Counted from the first letter of the stretch, positions 13,574-23,231 are shown. The stretch: 25,807 nucleotides of DNA from Bacteroidales bacterium (GCA_004552155.1 SFPF01000068.1:1-25807); one strand, 5' to 3'. Notes: generated from the sequence alone by a model not told the origin. Program-made: numbers and translations.

Positions 13574-14780
13574 CTATTTGTCGCGTCCGCCGCCGAGTGC
13601 CTGATAAAGGCTGATGCCGGTTGCCGTGGGAGAAGAGGAAGAGCGTCTTCTCAAGCGCCTGTTCCAGTTGCTCCACTTCGAGCTTGCGCTTCTCGGCCTT
13701 GGCGATGGCGGTCTGGTAGGCGCTCAAAGCGTCCGACACTTCCTGGCCTGCGGAGAGCAGCGTGTTGCGGAAGTCGAGCGTGAGGCTTTCCTGCTCAATC
13801 TTTGCAATCTTGTATTGTGCGCGGAGCTTGCCTTGCGCAAAGAGAGGTTGCACGAGACTGCCCACGGCGTTGGCGATGAACTTGGCGGGGTTCATCACTA
13901 TCGACCCGGCGCTATTGGTCCAGCCCGCCACGCCCGAGAGGGTGAGGGAGGGATAGAAAGCGGAGCGGGCGATGTTGGTGTTGTAGAAAGCTGAGGCGAG
14001 CTGCAGCTCTGCAATCTTCACGTCGGGACGGCTGGAAAGCAGCTGCAAAGGCACGCCCGTGGAGAAGTCGGCGGGGAAAGCGTCGGCGTTGAAAGCAGAG
14101 CGGGCGATGGGGTGGGGCGCTTCGTTGAGGATCACGCAGAGCGCGTTTTCCGTCTGGCGAATGCTGTGTTCGAGCGTGGGGATAGTGGTTTGCAGTTCAT
14201 AGAAGTTGGCGCGTGCCTGCGCAACGGCGGCGTTGGTGGTCAGGCCTGCCTCTTGCATGGCTTCCATTGCGTCGACGTTTTTCTTCCAGAGCACAACGGT
14301 TTCATTGGTGGTGCGGAGCTGTTCGTCGAGCATTTGCATCGTGTAGTAGAGGTTGGCAACGGCCGAAACGATGGCCGTTTGCGTGGCCTGCTTTGCGCTG
14401 GCAGCGGGAAGCGTGTAGGTCTTGGTGGCTTTGCCGCCGTCGAAACTTGCGATTTGACCTTGGGGGGCAACGGCGAGGGTGGGCAGATAGGAAAGTTTGG
14501 AAACTTTCAGGCCGATGCGTGCCTTCTTGATGTTGTGGTCGGCCTTTTGGAGGTCGGTGTTTTGAGCGAGGGCCTTCTCGATGAGCTGCTGCAGCTGCGC
14601 GTCGGTAAAGACTTCGCGCCAAGGCCTATTGCCGAAACTCATCGTGTCCGTGGCCTGCACGTCGCGGAACAGCTGCTCGTTGGCAGTATCCTCGATGCTC
14701 TGCGGACGCTCGTAGTTTTTATAGGATTTACATCCTGCCAGCACAAGCGTGCCGGCGAGGATGAAGAGGATTTTTTTCAT
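13574..14780 (-). pseudogene. RND efflux outer-membrane factor (TolC/NodT family lipoprotein) with two lesions
   Basis: The N-terminus MKKILFILAGTLVLAGCKSY is a lipoprotein signal with lipobox LAGC; an ATG two codons upstream (14786) is also possible. The family body is clear: WREVFTDAQLQQLIEKAL, SRPDVKIAELQLASAFYN, YPSLTLSGVAGWTN. The C-terminus is broken. After LFLFSHGN the frame changes, and the normal ending ISLYQALGGGRDK with TAG at 13576-13574 is found in another frame. The usual 25-30 residues between (TYLEVLTAQQSLL-type) are missing. A second, in-frame gap is likely near 14395-14402, where the WEVDLFG-type motif normally sits between LPAAS and AKQATQ. It would form the outer-membrane exit duct of the pump. 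Confidence 0.82.
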
Positions 14781-14809
14781 AATCATGTTTTTTATTAGTA
14801 GACGAGTTT

Positions 14810-14893
14810 ACAAGTAAACGAGTAGACGAGACAGAAATGTCCTGCTAATTATATTTTACACGAGTAATTTGTCTTGTTCACTCGTTTACTTGT
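14810..14893. repeat. Long inverted repeat between acrB and tolC genes
   Basis: ACAAGTAAACGAGTAGACGA followed by GACA (14810-14833) pairs with the complement of 14870-14893 at 21 of 24 positions. Short GTAGACGAG/GTAAACGAG units repeat within it. It could form an intercistronic hairpin in the efflux mRNA. Confidence 0.75.
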
Positions 14894-14923
14894 CACTTGT
14901 TCACTATCCAGTCTATACTTTGA

Positions 14924-17900
14924 TTATTTAGAATATTGTTCGATATCGGCCTGCGCGTCGGTGTTGTCGATGTCTTCCCAAACCATAGGCTTAACCTTTT
15001 CTTGGAGATACTGGAACACGACGAAGAGCACGGGGACGATGAAGATTTGGAATATCATGCCGATGAGCATGCCGCCGATGGCCGTGATACCGAGCGAGTG
15101 GTTACCGTTGGCGCCTACGCCGCTGGCAAACATCAAGGGCAAGAGGCCGATAATCATGGCGAGTGAGGTCATCAAGATAGGACGCAGACGGGCGCCGGCG
15201 CCGAGCACGGCGGCCCACGTGATGCTCATGCCCATCTTGCGGCGGTCGAGCGCAAACTCTACAATCAGGATGGCGTTTTTCGCCAAGAGGCCCATAAGCA
15301 TAATCAAGGCAATCTGCACATAGATATTATTAGATGCGCTGCCGAATATCATGCCCATAAATGAGCCCAACATGCCGGGCAGGTAACTGAGGCTGCCGAA
15401 GAGTTGGATAAAGATGAACGAACCTGCCAAGCCGAAAGGCACAGAGAGCAGCACGGCGAGGGGCAGCACGTAGCTCTCGTACTGGGCGGAAAGCAAGAGG
15501 TAGATGAAGACGAAGCAGAGCAGGAACACGATTGCCGTGGTGCTGCCGGCGCTTTTTTGCTCTTCGCGCGACTGGCCGGAGAACTCGAACGAGTAGCCTT
15601 GAGGCAGGCTCTGGGCAGCCACTTCCTCGATGGCCTTAATTGCCTGACCCGAGGTATAGCCCGAAGCCGGGTTACCGTTCACAGAGATGGCCGTGTACAT
15701 GTTGAAGCGGTTGATGTTGTCGGGGCCGAAGGTCGGGGTAATGGTCATGAACTCCGTAATCGGCGCCATCTCGTTGCCGTTCTTGATCTTAATCTTATGC
15801 AGGCTCTCGATGTTGGTGCGGTCCTTGCGCTCGCCCTGCACCATCACGCGGTAAATCTTACCGAAGCGGTTGAAGTTGGAGCTGTAAAGTCCGCCGTAGT
15901 AGCCTTGCAGCGTGGTAAGGATAGTTTTGGGCGAGATGCCGGCACGCTTACACTTAGCTGCGTCGATGTCGATGAGATACTGCGGGAAGTTCGGGCTGAA
16001 GTTGGTCTGCGCAGACTCGATTTCGGGGCGCTTTTCAACAGGTTGAGCGTAAAGCCGTTGGTCGCGCCGTAACCCGTCACCATAGGCGGCTGGAAGAAGA
16101 GCACCTGCGCGTCCTTAAACACTTCGCGGGCGCGGAGGTAGAGGTTGGCAAAGACAATGGTGGAGCTTTCGGTCATGCCGCGCTCTTCCCACTTTTTCAG
16201 CTTGATGATAAACGAGCCGTAAGACGGGCCTTGGCCGCCGATGAAGCTGTAGCCCGAAATCATGGTGCTCAACTCTACGCAAGGCACTGAGCGCACGAGG
16301 CTGTCCACGCGTTGCAGGTAAGCATCGGTGCGGTCCTGCGACGTACCGGCAGGCATCGTCACGACACCCATAATCGTACCCGTGTCTTCGTTGGGCACCA
16401 TTGCCGTCGGCGTGACAGACATCAGCCAAATGAGCAGGGCGATAAAGCCGCCCGTGATGCTGAGCGAGAGCACGCGGTGCTGGATAAAGTAGAGCACGGC
16501 TTTTTTATACTTCTGCAATATGCGGTCGTAGGTCTCGTTGAATTTCTTTTGGAACGTCTTGGTGCTGAGGCCTATCACTGCCGTCACGGCGATAATCGTC
16601 ATGATGGCGGCGATGATGGGATGGCCCGTGAAGTTGAAGCCGCCGAAGATCATGCCGAGGATAGCGATGACAATCAGCGTGATGATAACGCCCGGCTTCA
16701 TGATGCGGGCAAATGCGCCCTTGTAGCCTTCGGCGTAGGTTTCGGCAGCGGCTTTGTAGGCAGTGCCGAGGCGTTCCTTTAAGGTAGTTTCTTCTTCCTT
16801 CTTATGCGGTTTGAGCAAGATGGCGCAGAGGGCGGGGGAGAGGGTAAGGGCGTTCAGAGCGGAGAAGCCGATGGCGATGGCCATGGTCAGACCGAACTGG
16901 CGGTAGAACGTACCTGCCGTGCCCGACATGAAGCTTACGGGCACGAACACTGCCATCATGACGAGCGTAATCGAAACGATAGCGCCGCCCAACTCGCGCA
17001 TCGCGTCGATAGAGGCCTTGCGCGAGGAGGTGTAGCCTTGGTCGAGTTTCGCGTGCACGCCTTCCACAACGACGATGGCATCGTCCACAACGATGGCAAT
17101 GGCGAGCACCATGGCCGAGAGCGTCAGCAAGTTGATGGAGAAACCGATGAGGTAGAGCGCGAAGAACGTGCCGATCAATGCCACGGGAATGGCAATGGCG
17201 GGGATAAGCGTGGAGCGGAAGTCTTGCAGGAAGATAAACACCACGATGAACACGAGGATAAATGCCTCGATCAAGGTCTTGATTACTTCGTGGATAGAGG
17301 CGAAGAGGAAGTCGTTCACGCTCTGTGCCACCTTGATGTCCATGCCGTCGGGCAAATCTTTTTTACACTCTTCGAGGAGGGCGGTTACGTCGTTGACAAT
17401 CTGCGTGGCGTTGGAGCCGGCAATCTGCATCACGATACACGACACAGCCCTGTGGCCGTTCACCTTGCCGGTGAATGAGTACGTCGTGCGGCCGAGCTCC
17501 ACGCGGGCCACGTCCTTCACGCGCACCAGCGTGCCGTCGGGGTTGGAGCGGATCACCATGTTCTCGAAGTCGCTCACCTCGCTCAGGCGGCCTTTGTAGC
17601 GGAGCGTATAAGTAAAGGTCTGGTTTTCGCGCTCGCCGATGCTACCCGGTGCTGCTTCTACGTTTTGCTCGGCAAGCACGGCCGAGATGTCGGTAGGCAT
17701 GAGCTGGTATTCCGCCATCTTTTGCGGGTCGAGCCAAATGCGCATCGAGTAGTCTGCGCCCATCACCATGGCATCGCCCACGCCGGCGATACGCTGCACC
17801 TGCGGGATGATGTTGATCTTGGCGTAGTTTTCGATAAAGTCGGGTGTGTACTTATCGGCTTCGTCAACGATTGAGAAGATAACGAGCATTGAAGTCTGGC

Positions 17901-18297
17901 GCTTCTGCGTAATCACGCCGACCTGCGTTACTTCGGAGGGCAGCAGGCCTTGCGCCTTAGCCACACGGTTTTGCACGTTCACGGCAGCCATGTTGGGGTC
18001 GGTGCCCTGCTTGAAAGTGATGTCGATGGAAGCCGAACCGGTGTTTGTGGCGGTTGAACTCATGTAGTCCATGTTTTCCACGCCGTTGATTTGCTCTTCG
18101 AGCGGCGCAATCACGGAGTTGAGCACGGTTTGCGCGTTAGCACCCGTGTAGGTCGTGCTGACCTCCACGGTGGGCGGCGCAATGTCGGGGTATTGTGTAA
18201 TAGGCAGTGACACCAAACCGAGCACACCCAGTATGACAATCACTATAGAAATCACGGTGGAAAGCACCGGGCGATTGATAAATCTGTCTAATTGCAT
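14924..18297 (-). pseudogene. RND multidrug efflux pump (AcrB/HAE1 family), one internal lesion
   Basis: The N-terminus MQLDRFINRPVLSTVISIVI is typical of HAE1 pumps. The porter domain has TGANAQTVLNSVIAPLEEQI, the TM4 proton-relay pair is in AIVVDDAIVVVEG, and QPPMVTGYGATNGFTLNL closes the first block. The frame then changes near 16036-16041. The second block resumes with KRPEIESAQTNFSP, LQGYYGGLYSSNFNRFGKIY and runs through the last TM helices (LIMLMGLLAKNAILIVEFA) to DIEQYSK. Between blocks the QDKTGGD-type segment of about 23 residues is missing. A deletion of length 1 modulo 3 (about 70 bp) fits the frame arithmetic. It is the proton-driven inner-membrane pump between acrA and tolC. Confidence 0.86.
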
Positions 18298-18390
18298 AGT
18301 GCGTTATATATTAGATAAACTAAATATGGAATAATCCAGCGGTTCGCGCGCACGCGTATATATATAATATTGTGTGCGGCGTGCCGCGCC

Positions 18391-19563
18391 TTAGTTTTGT
18401 CCGGGCATCTTGCCGTCTTTGAGTGCCTGCTTTTGCTGCTGCACGTTCTTGTCGGCCTGCTCGGGGGTGATGGGCTTAATGTCCATGCCGTTTTTAAGTT
18501 TGTTCACGCCGTCCACCACGATGCGCTCGCCGACCTTCAGGCCGCTGCTCACAACGTAGTTCTGTCCGTCGTTTTGCACGAGCACTTCGATTTCGCGGCT
18601 CTGCACCTTGTTCTTGCTGTCTACGACATAGACGAACTTCTTGTTCTGGATTTCGTAAGTAGCCTTTTGCGGGATAACGATAGCGCCCTTCTGGTTGTTG
18701 GGCATCAGCACCGACCCCGTGCCGCCGGAGCGGAGCACGTGCTGAGCGTTGCTGAAGGTGGCGCGCATCTGCACGGCGCCCGTTTGCGGGTCAATCACGC
18801 CGCTGATGGTGCTCACCTTACCCGTTTCGCTGTACGTCGTGCCGTCGGAGAGCACGAGCGTCACGGGCGGCATGTTCTTCATGGCTTCGTTCAGGCCGCC
18901 TTGTTCGCGGGTGAGGGCGAGGAGCTGCTTTTCGGTCATGGAGAAGTAAACGTACATCTCGTTGATGCTCGACACGGTGGTCAAGGGCTGTGCGCTCGAT
19001 GCGCTCACGAGGCTACCCACGCGGTAGGGGATTACGCCCACCACGCCATCGCCGGGGCTGGTCACGGTGCAGTAGCGCAGGTTGTCGCGTGCGCTTTGCA
19101 GCGCGGCCTCTGCCTGTTGCAGCTGTGCTTCGAGCGAGGCGAGCTGGTTGATGGCGGTTTGCAGGTCGTAGTCGGAGATAATCTGCTTGGCGTGGAGCAT
19201 CTTTTTGTTTTCCACCATGAGCTTCTGCGTGTTGATGTTTGCTTTCACTACGTTCACGGAGGCTATTGCCTGGTTCACGGCGGCGCGATACTGCACGTCG
19301 TCTATCTTAAAGAGCGGCTGCCCTTTGCGCACGGTTGCGCCCTCGTCTACGAGGAGCTGGGTGAGGTAGCCCGACACTTTCGGACGGATTTCGATGTCCT
19401 GCATACCCTTAATTGTGGCGGGGTAGGCAGTGTTGAGTTCAACGTCTTTGGGTTGCAGCGTCACCACGGCGTAGTCGTTGCCGGCCTCGCCGATGTTTTG
19501 TGATTTTTGTCCGCAGCTTGCGAAAAGCAGAGCGGCCAAAGCCCATAAAGCGGTTTTCTTCAT
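18391..19563 (-). CDS. RND efflux membrane fusion protein (AcrA family lipoprotein)
   Basis: The 390-residue protein begins MKKTALWALAALLFASCGQK, a lipoprotein signal with lipobox FASC. The lipoyl-like halves are GYLTQLLVDEGATVRKGQPL and YCTVTSPGDGVVGVIPYRVG, flanking a helical hairpin rich in Q and A (QLASLEAQLQQAEAALQSAR). The beta-barrel and membrane-proximal parts follow (GVIDPQTGAVQMRATFSN, SGLKVGERIVVDGVNKLKNG). It bridges the inner-membrane pump and outer-membrane duct. It is first in the operon and intact, 93 bp ahead of acrB, under a promoter and palindrome at 19661-19704. Confidence 0.93.
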   Translation of the reverse strand: MKKTALWALAALLFASCGQKSQNIGEAGNDYAVVTLQPKDVELNTAYPATIKGMQDIEIRPKVSGYLTQLLVDEGATVRKGQPLFKIDDVQYRAAVNQAIASVNVVKANINTQKLMVENKKMLHAKQIISDYDLQTAINQLASLEAQLQQAEAALQSARDNLRYCTVTSPGDGVVGVIPYRVGSLVSASSAQPLTTVSSINEMYVYFSMTEKQLLALTREQGGLNEAMKNMPPVTLVLSDGTTYSETGKVSTISGVIDPQTGAVQMRATFSNAQHVLRSGGTGSVLMPNNQKGAIVIPQKATYEIQNKKFVYVVDSKNKVQSREIEVLVQNDGQNYVVSSGLKVGERIVVDGVNKLKNGMDIKPITPEQADKNVQQQKQALKDGKMPGQN

Positions 19564-19619
19564 AATTTGATAATTTTGAAAATAATGATGTGTTGTTTAG
19601 TTGTTTCTTTTTAGAACGG

Positions 19620-19644
19620 CTTTCTGCTTTTTATCGGCAGAAAG
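19620..19644 (-). promoter_or_regulatory. Hairpin in the 5' UTR of acrA
   Basis: CTTTCTGC (19620-19627) pairs exactly with GCAGAAAG (19637-19644), between the inferred start site (about 19654) and the ATG. It may stabilise the message or affect translation. There is no T-run. Confidence 0.5.
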
Positions 19645-19660
19645 TGCTATAATTCGCGTG

Positions 19661-19668
19661 CAAAGTTA
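19661..19668 (-). promoter_or_regulatory. -7 box of the efflux operon
   Basis: TAACTTTG on the minus strand matches TAnnTTTG exactly, giving a leader of about 90 nt before acrA. A palindrome directly upstream covers the -33 region. Confidence 0.7.
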
Positions 19669-19673
19669 CTGCA

Positions 19674-19703
19674 AAAAAACTAAACATTAGAATTTAGTTT
19701 TTT
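19674..19703. promoter_or_regulatory. Probable repressor operator overlapping the efflux promoter
   Basis: AAAAAACTAAA (19674-19684) and TTTAGTTTTTT (19693-19703) form a perfect 11-bp inverted repeat with an 8-bp centre. They begin 6 bp upstream of the -7 box and cover the -33 region, as expected for a TetR- or MarR-type repressor site. No regulator gene is in the window next to it. Confidence 0.6.
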
Positions 19704-19779
19704 CTTATAGCAGATAATTATGCTTTTTTAGTGAAATAGCACGTTCTTTGAGTAGAATTGGCGGTTTAGGCTTCAAAGG

Positions 19780-19821
19780 AAATGCCCGGAACATCCCACT
19801 CAATGGATATTCCGGGCATTT
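19780..19821 (-). terminator. Hairpin terminator after cdd
   Basis: AAATGCCCGGAA (19780-19791) pairs exactly with TTCCGGGCATTT (19810-19821). The minus-strand exit is ATTTCCTTT, a weak T-run. It lies 9 bp after the cdd stop. Confidence 0.7.
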
Positions 19822-19830
19822 AGGTTCGGT

Positions 19831-20310
19831 TTATTCTGCGTCGAGGTCGAAGGAGAAGGGCAGCAGGTCTTCGATGTTTTCGATGATGCGCACGCCGCTT
19901 CTGCCGTAGAGCAGCACGTGGAGGTTTCTGCCGCCGCGCTTCTGCGTTTCCGAGAGCACTTGGCGGCAGATGCCGCAGGGCGTGATGGGATTTTCGGTGA
20001 ACTGTCCCGTGCTGTCGATGGCGGCTATGGCGATGTGCGTCGCGGCAGCCTCTGGCCAGCGGGCGTGGGCATAGAACACGGCACAGCGTTCAGCGCAGGT
20101 GCCGGCGGGAAACGAGGCGTTCTCTTGGTTGCTGCCCGTCACGGTCTCCCCGTTGTCGAGCAGCAGGGCTGCGCCTACGTGGAATTTGGAGTAGGGCGCG
20201 TAGCTCGTTTCACAGGCTTCCTTTGCCTTTTGCACCAGTTCGCACAGATGGGGAGGCAGTTCCTCAACCTTACATTCCCGATAATGGATGCTCAATACTT
20301 CGTTCTTCAT
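19831..20310 (-). CDS. cdd: Cytidine deaminase
   Basis: This enzyme deaminates cytidine and deoxycytidine to uridine and deoxyuridine for pyrimidine salvage. The 159-residue length fits the homotetrameric type. Zinc site: Cys72 and catalytic Glu74 in GTCAERCAVF, and Cys112/Cys115 in TPCGICRQVL. The substrate region SYAPYSKFHVGAALL and NQENASFPAG are present. It follows the porin by 58 bp on the same strand and has a hairpin terminator. No lesion. Confidence 0.95.
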   Translation of the reverse strand: MKNEVLSIHYRECKVEELPPHLCELVQKAKEACETSYAPYSKFHVGAALLLDNGETVTGSNQENASFPAGTCAERCAVFYAHARWPEAAATHIAIAAIDSTGQFTENPITPCGICRQVLSETQKRGGRNLHVLLYGRSGVRIIENIEDLLPFSFDLDAE

Positions 20311-20368
20311 GATAGATATTATTTAGATGTGGCGGCCTCACTGGCCCGCCGCAATGAATTGCTAAATA

Positions 20369-21509
20369 TTAAAACCTTGCGGTCACTTGCACGTCGAGCG
20401 TGTTGTAGTGCGAGTCGAGGGGCTTGGCGGCGTTGCGGGCGGAGCGGTCGTCGGTGAAGGTGTAGTTGAGCTGGAAGATAAGGTTCTTGCCGAGCGTGTA
20501 GTTGGCCGAGAGCCCGTAATCCGTTTTCAGCGAAGCCCAGGTGTGCGCGTCGCGGTAGCAGTCCCAGCGGCCGTAAACCTTGAAATTCTTGAAAATCGGC
20601 GCGCCCAGGGTTACGTACCACGCGTCCGAGTGGAACGGCCGCGTCTTGTCCGTCACCACGCCGCCGTAGGAGTACATGTATTCGCTGCGCAGCGTCCATT
20701 TGTCCTCGTATTTCAAGCCTGCGCCCCAGCGCTTGCGGTCGGTGCTTTTGAGTTGCTTTTCAGGATTTGTGAAACTTTCGTTCGTGTACTGCCCAATCCA
20801 GCCGAAACCGCCGATTTCGAGCGTTTTGATAGGACGTATCCACAGGCCGCCGATAAAGTCCTTGGCGTGGTCCTTATCGGTGTGGTTGATGCCCTGTCCG
20901 TTGAACACGCCCACCTGATAGTGCAGCCAGTAGTGTCCTTCCTTTTTGCCCTTGATGCCGTCGCCCTGGAACTGCAGACCGAGGTCGCGGCCCGAACTCT
21001 TGTGCTCGCCGATGCGGTCGTTGATAGAAGCGAGTTTCATCGTGGCCTGAGAGTAAGAGCCAAGGCCCACGTTGAGCGGGCTGTAAGGGTTTTCAAAACC
21101 GAATGAGCGCTTGAACTGTCCGAGTTTTACGCGGAAGAAGTTCCAGTGCTGCCATTCCACAAACGCATCCACGATGCGCGGTCCTTTGTCTACGCCCGGC
21201 GCACCGTTCACCTCGAGTTGAAAGCGGTAGTAGAAGTCTTTGAAGCAGTAGCCGTTGGCATAGAGGCGTATGAAGCGCAGGTCGAAACCGCCGTCTGTGG
21301 CCTGTGCTTCGCGGTCGCTGTAAGAATATTTCCCGATGATGTAGCCGCCGAATTTGAGTTTGTCCTCAATGTTCTTGAGCTTTTCTTTCGTTTTGGCGAT
21401 GAAGCCGGTGTGTGTCGTTGTTGGCGACCAGCCCGTCGGCCGGTTCTTCTGCGGCGGCGGAGAGTGCGCCTGTGGCAAGGATTGCCAATAAGAGATGCTT
21501 GAAATTCAT
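20369..21509 (-). pseudogene. Phosphate-selective-porin-like (Porin_O_P) outer-membrane protein, frameshifted after the signal peptide
   Basis: The start at 21509 gives MNFKHLLLAILATGALSAAA, a clear signal peptide, then EEPADGLVANN. The barrel continues in another frame: TGFIAKTKEKLKNIEDKLKF, YIIGKYSYSDREAQ, RLYANGYCFKDFYYRFQLEV, KLGQFKRSFGFENPYSPLN, ending LDVQVTARF with a terminal Phe typical of outer-membrane barrels. The shift lies at an (AC)4 run on the coding strand (21415-21408); one more AC unit restores a single frame of about 380 residues. The barrel matches the Porin_O_P family in style, but the substrate is unknown. It may be an error, a null allele, or a length-variable repeat. 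Confidence 0.8.
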
Positions 21510-21537
21510 TGTTATTGTATGTGGTTTGATTTGTTTA

Positions 21538-22506
21538 TCAGAGTTGGTTGTCGCCGCGTCGGTTTTCCTTATACAGTTGCCACGAGTTGTAGACGTTGTG
21601 CCAGATGCTGTAAAAGCCGCCCGCAATGGACGTGGCTGGCGTGAGGAAGGTGTAGCCCATCCAGATGGCGAGCGTCGTGTTTTTCTGCCCGAAGGCCTGG
21701 CAGGCGGCGATGCGGCTGCCATAGCGAATGCCGATTTTCCGGCCGATGAAGAACTGCACGGCGCAGGCAATGAGCGACGAGAGCGCGATGCCGCAGTCAA
21801 CCGCCAGCCCGAAGTCGCTGTGTACGATGATGCGCGTGGTCACGGCGATGGCCAGCGCGAGCGACACCGCCCAAAGGTAGAACACGAGGTTGGGCACGGC
21901 GGCCACTTTCCTTACAAAGCCCGGCAGGAACTCCCGCACCAGCTGAGCCGAGAGGAAAGGCAGGATAAGCGTGGGGAACACCTTGGCCAATATCAGCAGA
22001 AACGCCGGAACGAAACTGCTGCCCGTCTCGGGGTGGATAATCGGTACGATGAGCGGGAAACACACCGCCACGGCGATGTTGATCATGACGAGATAGGCAG
22101 TGATGCCCGCCGCGTCGCCGCGCAACTTTGTGGTCACGACGGCCGAGGCCGTGGCGGTGGGGCAGATGAAGCAGAGCATGGCAGCCTCCATGATGACGCG
22201 CCCGCCGCTCTGCGGCATGAGCAGCACGGCAGCGGCGGTGGCGGCGAAGCAGAGCAGCTGTGTGGCGAGCAGCACGCCGTGCCAGCGGCGCAGGCGCAGG
22301 TCGCGCACCGATATCTTGCAGAAGGTGAAAAAGAGCATCAGGAAGAGCAGCGTGGGCTGCACGATGGCGACTGTCGGCTCTGCGTAAGGGCGCACGCCAT
22401 CGAAGAGCGGGCAGGTGGCAAACGCGAAATACGCCAGCATACCCATCACGATGGAAATTGCCAGCGTCCAGTCTTTCAGAAACCTAATGAACTTTTGCAT
22501 TGTCAT
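21538..22506 (-). CDS. Bile acid:sodium symporter (BASS)-family-like transporter
   Basis: This roughly 322-residue integral membrane protein has about ten hydrophobic segments (WTLAISIVMGMLAYFAF, PTLLFLMLFFTFCKI, LLATQLLCFAATAAAVLLM, LVMINIAVAVCFPLIVPII and others). MEAAMLCFICPTATASAVVT and GQKNTTLAIWMGYTFLTPA match the two crossover helices of BASS-fold transporters. ATG at 22506 overlaps the PAP2 stop by 4 bp (ATGA), giving MTMQKF; MQKF at 22500 is the alternative. The substrate is not evident; bile acids are only the family name. The opposite frames extending to 23091 are shadows. Confidence 0.8.
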   Translation of the reverse strand: MTMQKFIRFLKDWTLAISIVMGMLAYFAFATCPLFDGVRPYAEPTVAIVQPTLLFLMLFFTFCKISVRDLRLRRWHGVLLATQLLCFAATAAAVLLMPQSGGRVIMEAAMLCFICPTATASAVVTTKLRGDAAGITAYLVMINIAVAVCFPLIVPIIHPETGSSFVPAFLLILAKVFPTLILPFLSAQLVREFLPGFVRKVAAVPNLVFYLWAVSLALAIAVTTRIIVHSDFGLAVDCGIALSSLIACAVQFFIGRKIGIRYGSRIAACQAFGQKNTTLAIWMGYTFLTPATSIAGGFYSIWHNVYNSWQLYKENRRGDNQL

Positions 22507-23198
22507 CCGAAGAAGAGTGCCCTGAATAGTATGTAAAAATAGGTGGTCAGCAGTGCCAGTTCGAGCAGTTCCACCGTGGCGCACTGATAGCCTCCCGGCG
22601 TGAAGCCCGCGTGTCGCGTATAATGCCTGTTGGAAGCGGTGAGGGTGGGGCATAGGCGTTTGGCGGCGAAGTAGACCGCCGTGGCAGTAAGCGTGCCCCA
22701 TAGGGCGCCGCACATTAGGTCGCCCACATAGTGCACGCCGAGGTACACGCGCGTCCAGCAGTTGAGCAAAGCCCAGCCGAACAGCACGATGGCGAGCCGC
22801 CTGCCGCGAACCAGCAGCGTGAGCAGCGTGGCCACGGCGAAGGTGTTGGCGGCGTGGCTCGAGATAAAGCCGAACTTGCCGCCGCGATAACCGTTCACCA
22901 CGTCGATGGCATACATGATAGAAGGCTCGTGCGTGGGGCGCAACCGTCCGAAAAGTGGCTTGCAAATAGACGACGCGCCTTGGTCGGCAATCAAGATGCT
23001 CAGCGCGATGGCGAGCACGATTGTGCCCACGGCCCGCAGGTCGTTGTTGCGAATCACGACATAAAGCAACACAACAGCAACGGGCATCCAAGTAATTGTC
23101 TGCGTGGCTGTTGCGGCTACTCCGTCAAGAAATAGCGAGTGGCTGCCGTTGAGGGAAAGCGTGAGCGTTTGGTCGATTTGGTTGAGCGTCTGAAGCAT
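22503..23198 (-). CDS. PAP2-family phosphatase, membrane-bound
   Basis: This roughly 231-residue protein has the three PAP2 motifs in order: KPLFGRLRPTH (K-x6-RP), FISSHAANTFA (PSGH variant SSHAAN, with catalytic His) and RVYLGVHYVGD (R-x5-H-x3-D). Five or six membrane helices surround them. Such enzymes remove phosphate from lipid phosphates, for example undecaprenyl pyrophosphate, phosphatidylglycerol phosphate or lipid A; which one is not shown. The ATG at 23198 is chosen because the longer TTG start at 23234 would lie on the -7 box. It is translationally coupled to the downstream transporter by a 4-bp overlap. Confidence 0.9.
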   Translation of the reverse strand: MLQTLNQIDQTLTLSLNGSHSLFLDGVAATATQTITWMPVAVVLLYVVIRNNDLRAVGTIVLAIALSILIADQGASSICKPLFGRLRPTHEPSIMYAIDVVNGYRGGKFGFISSHAANTFAVATLLTLLVRGRRLAIVLFGWALLNCWTRVYLGVHYVGDLMCGALWGTLTATAVYFAAKRLCPTLTASNRHYTRHAGFTPGGYQCATVELLELALLTTYFYILFRALFFG

Positions 23199-23231
23199 TT
23201 GCGAAAGGGGCGTGTCCGCACATAAACCCTG

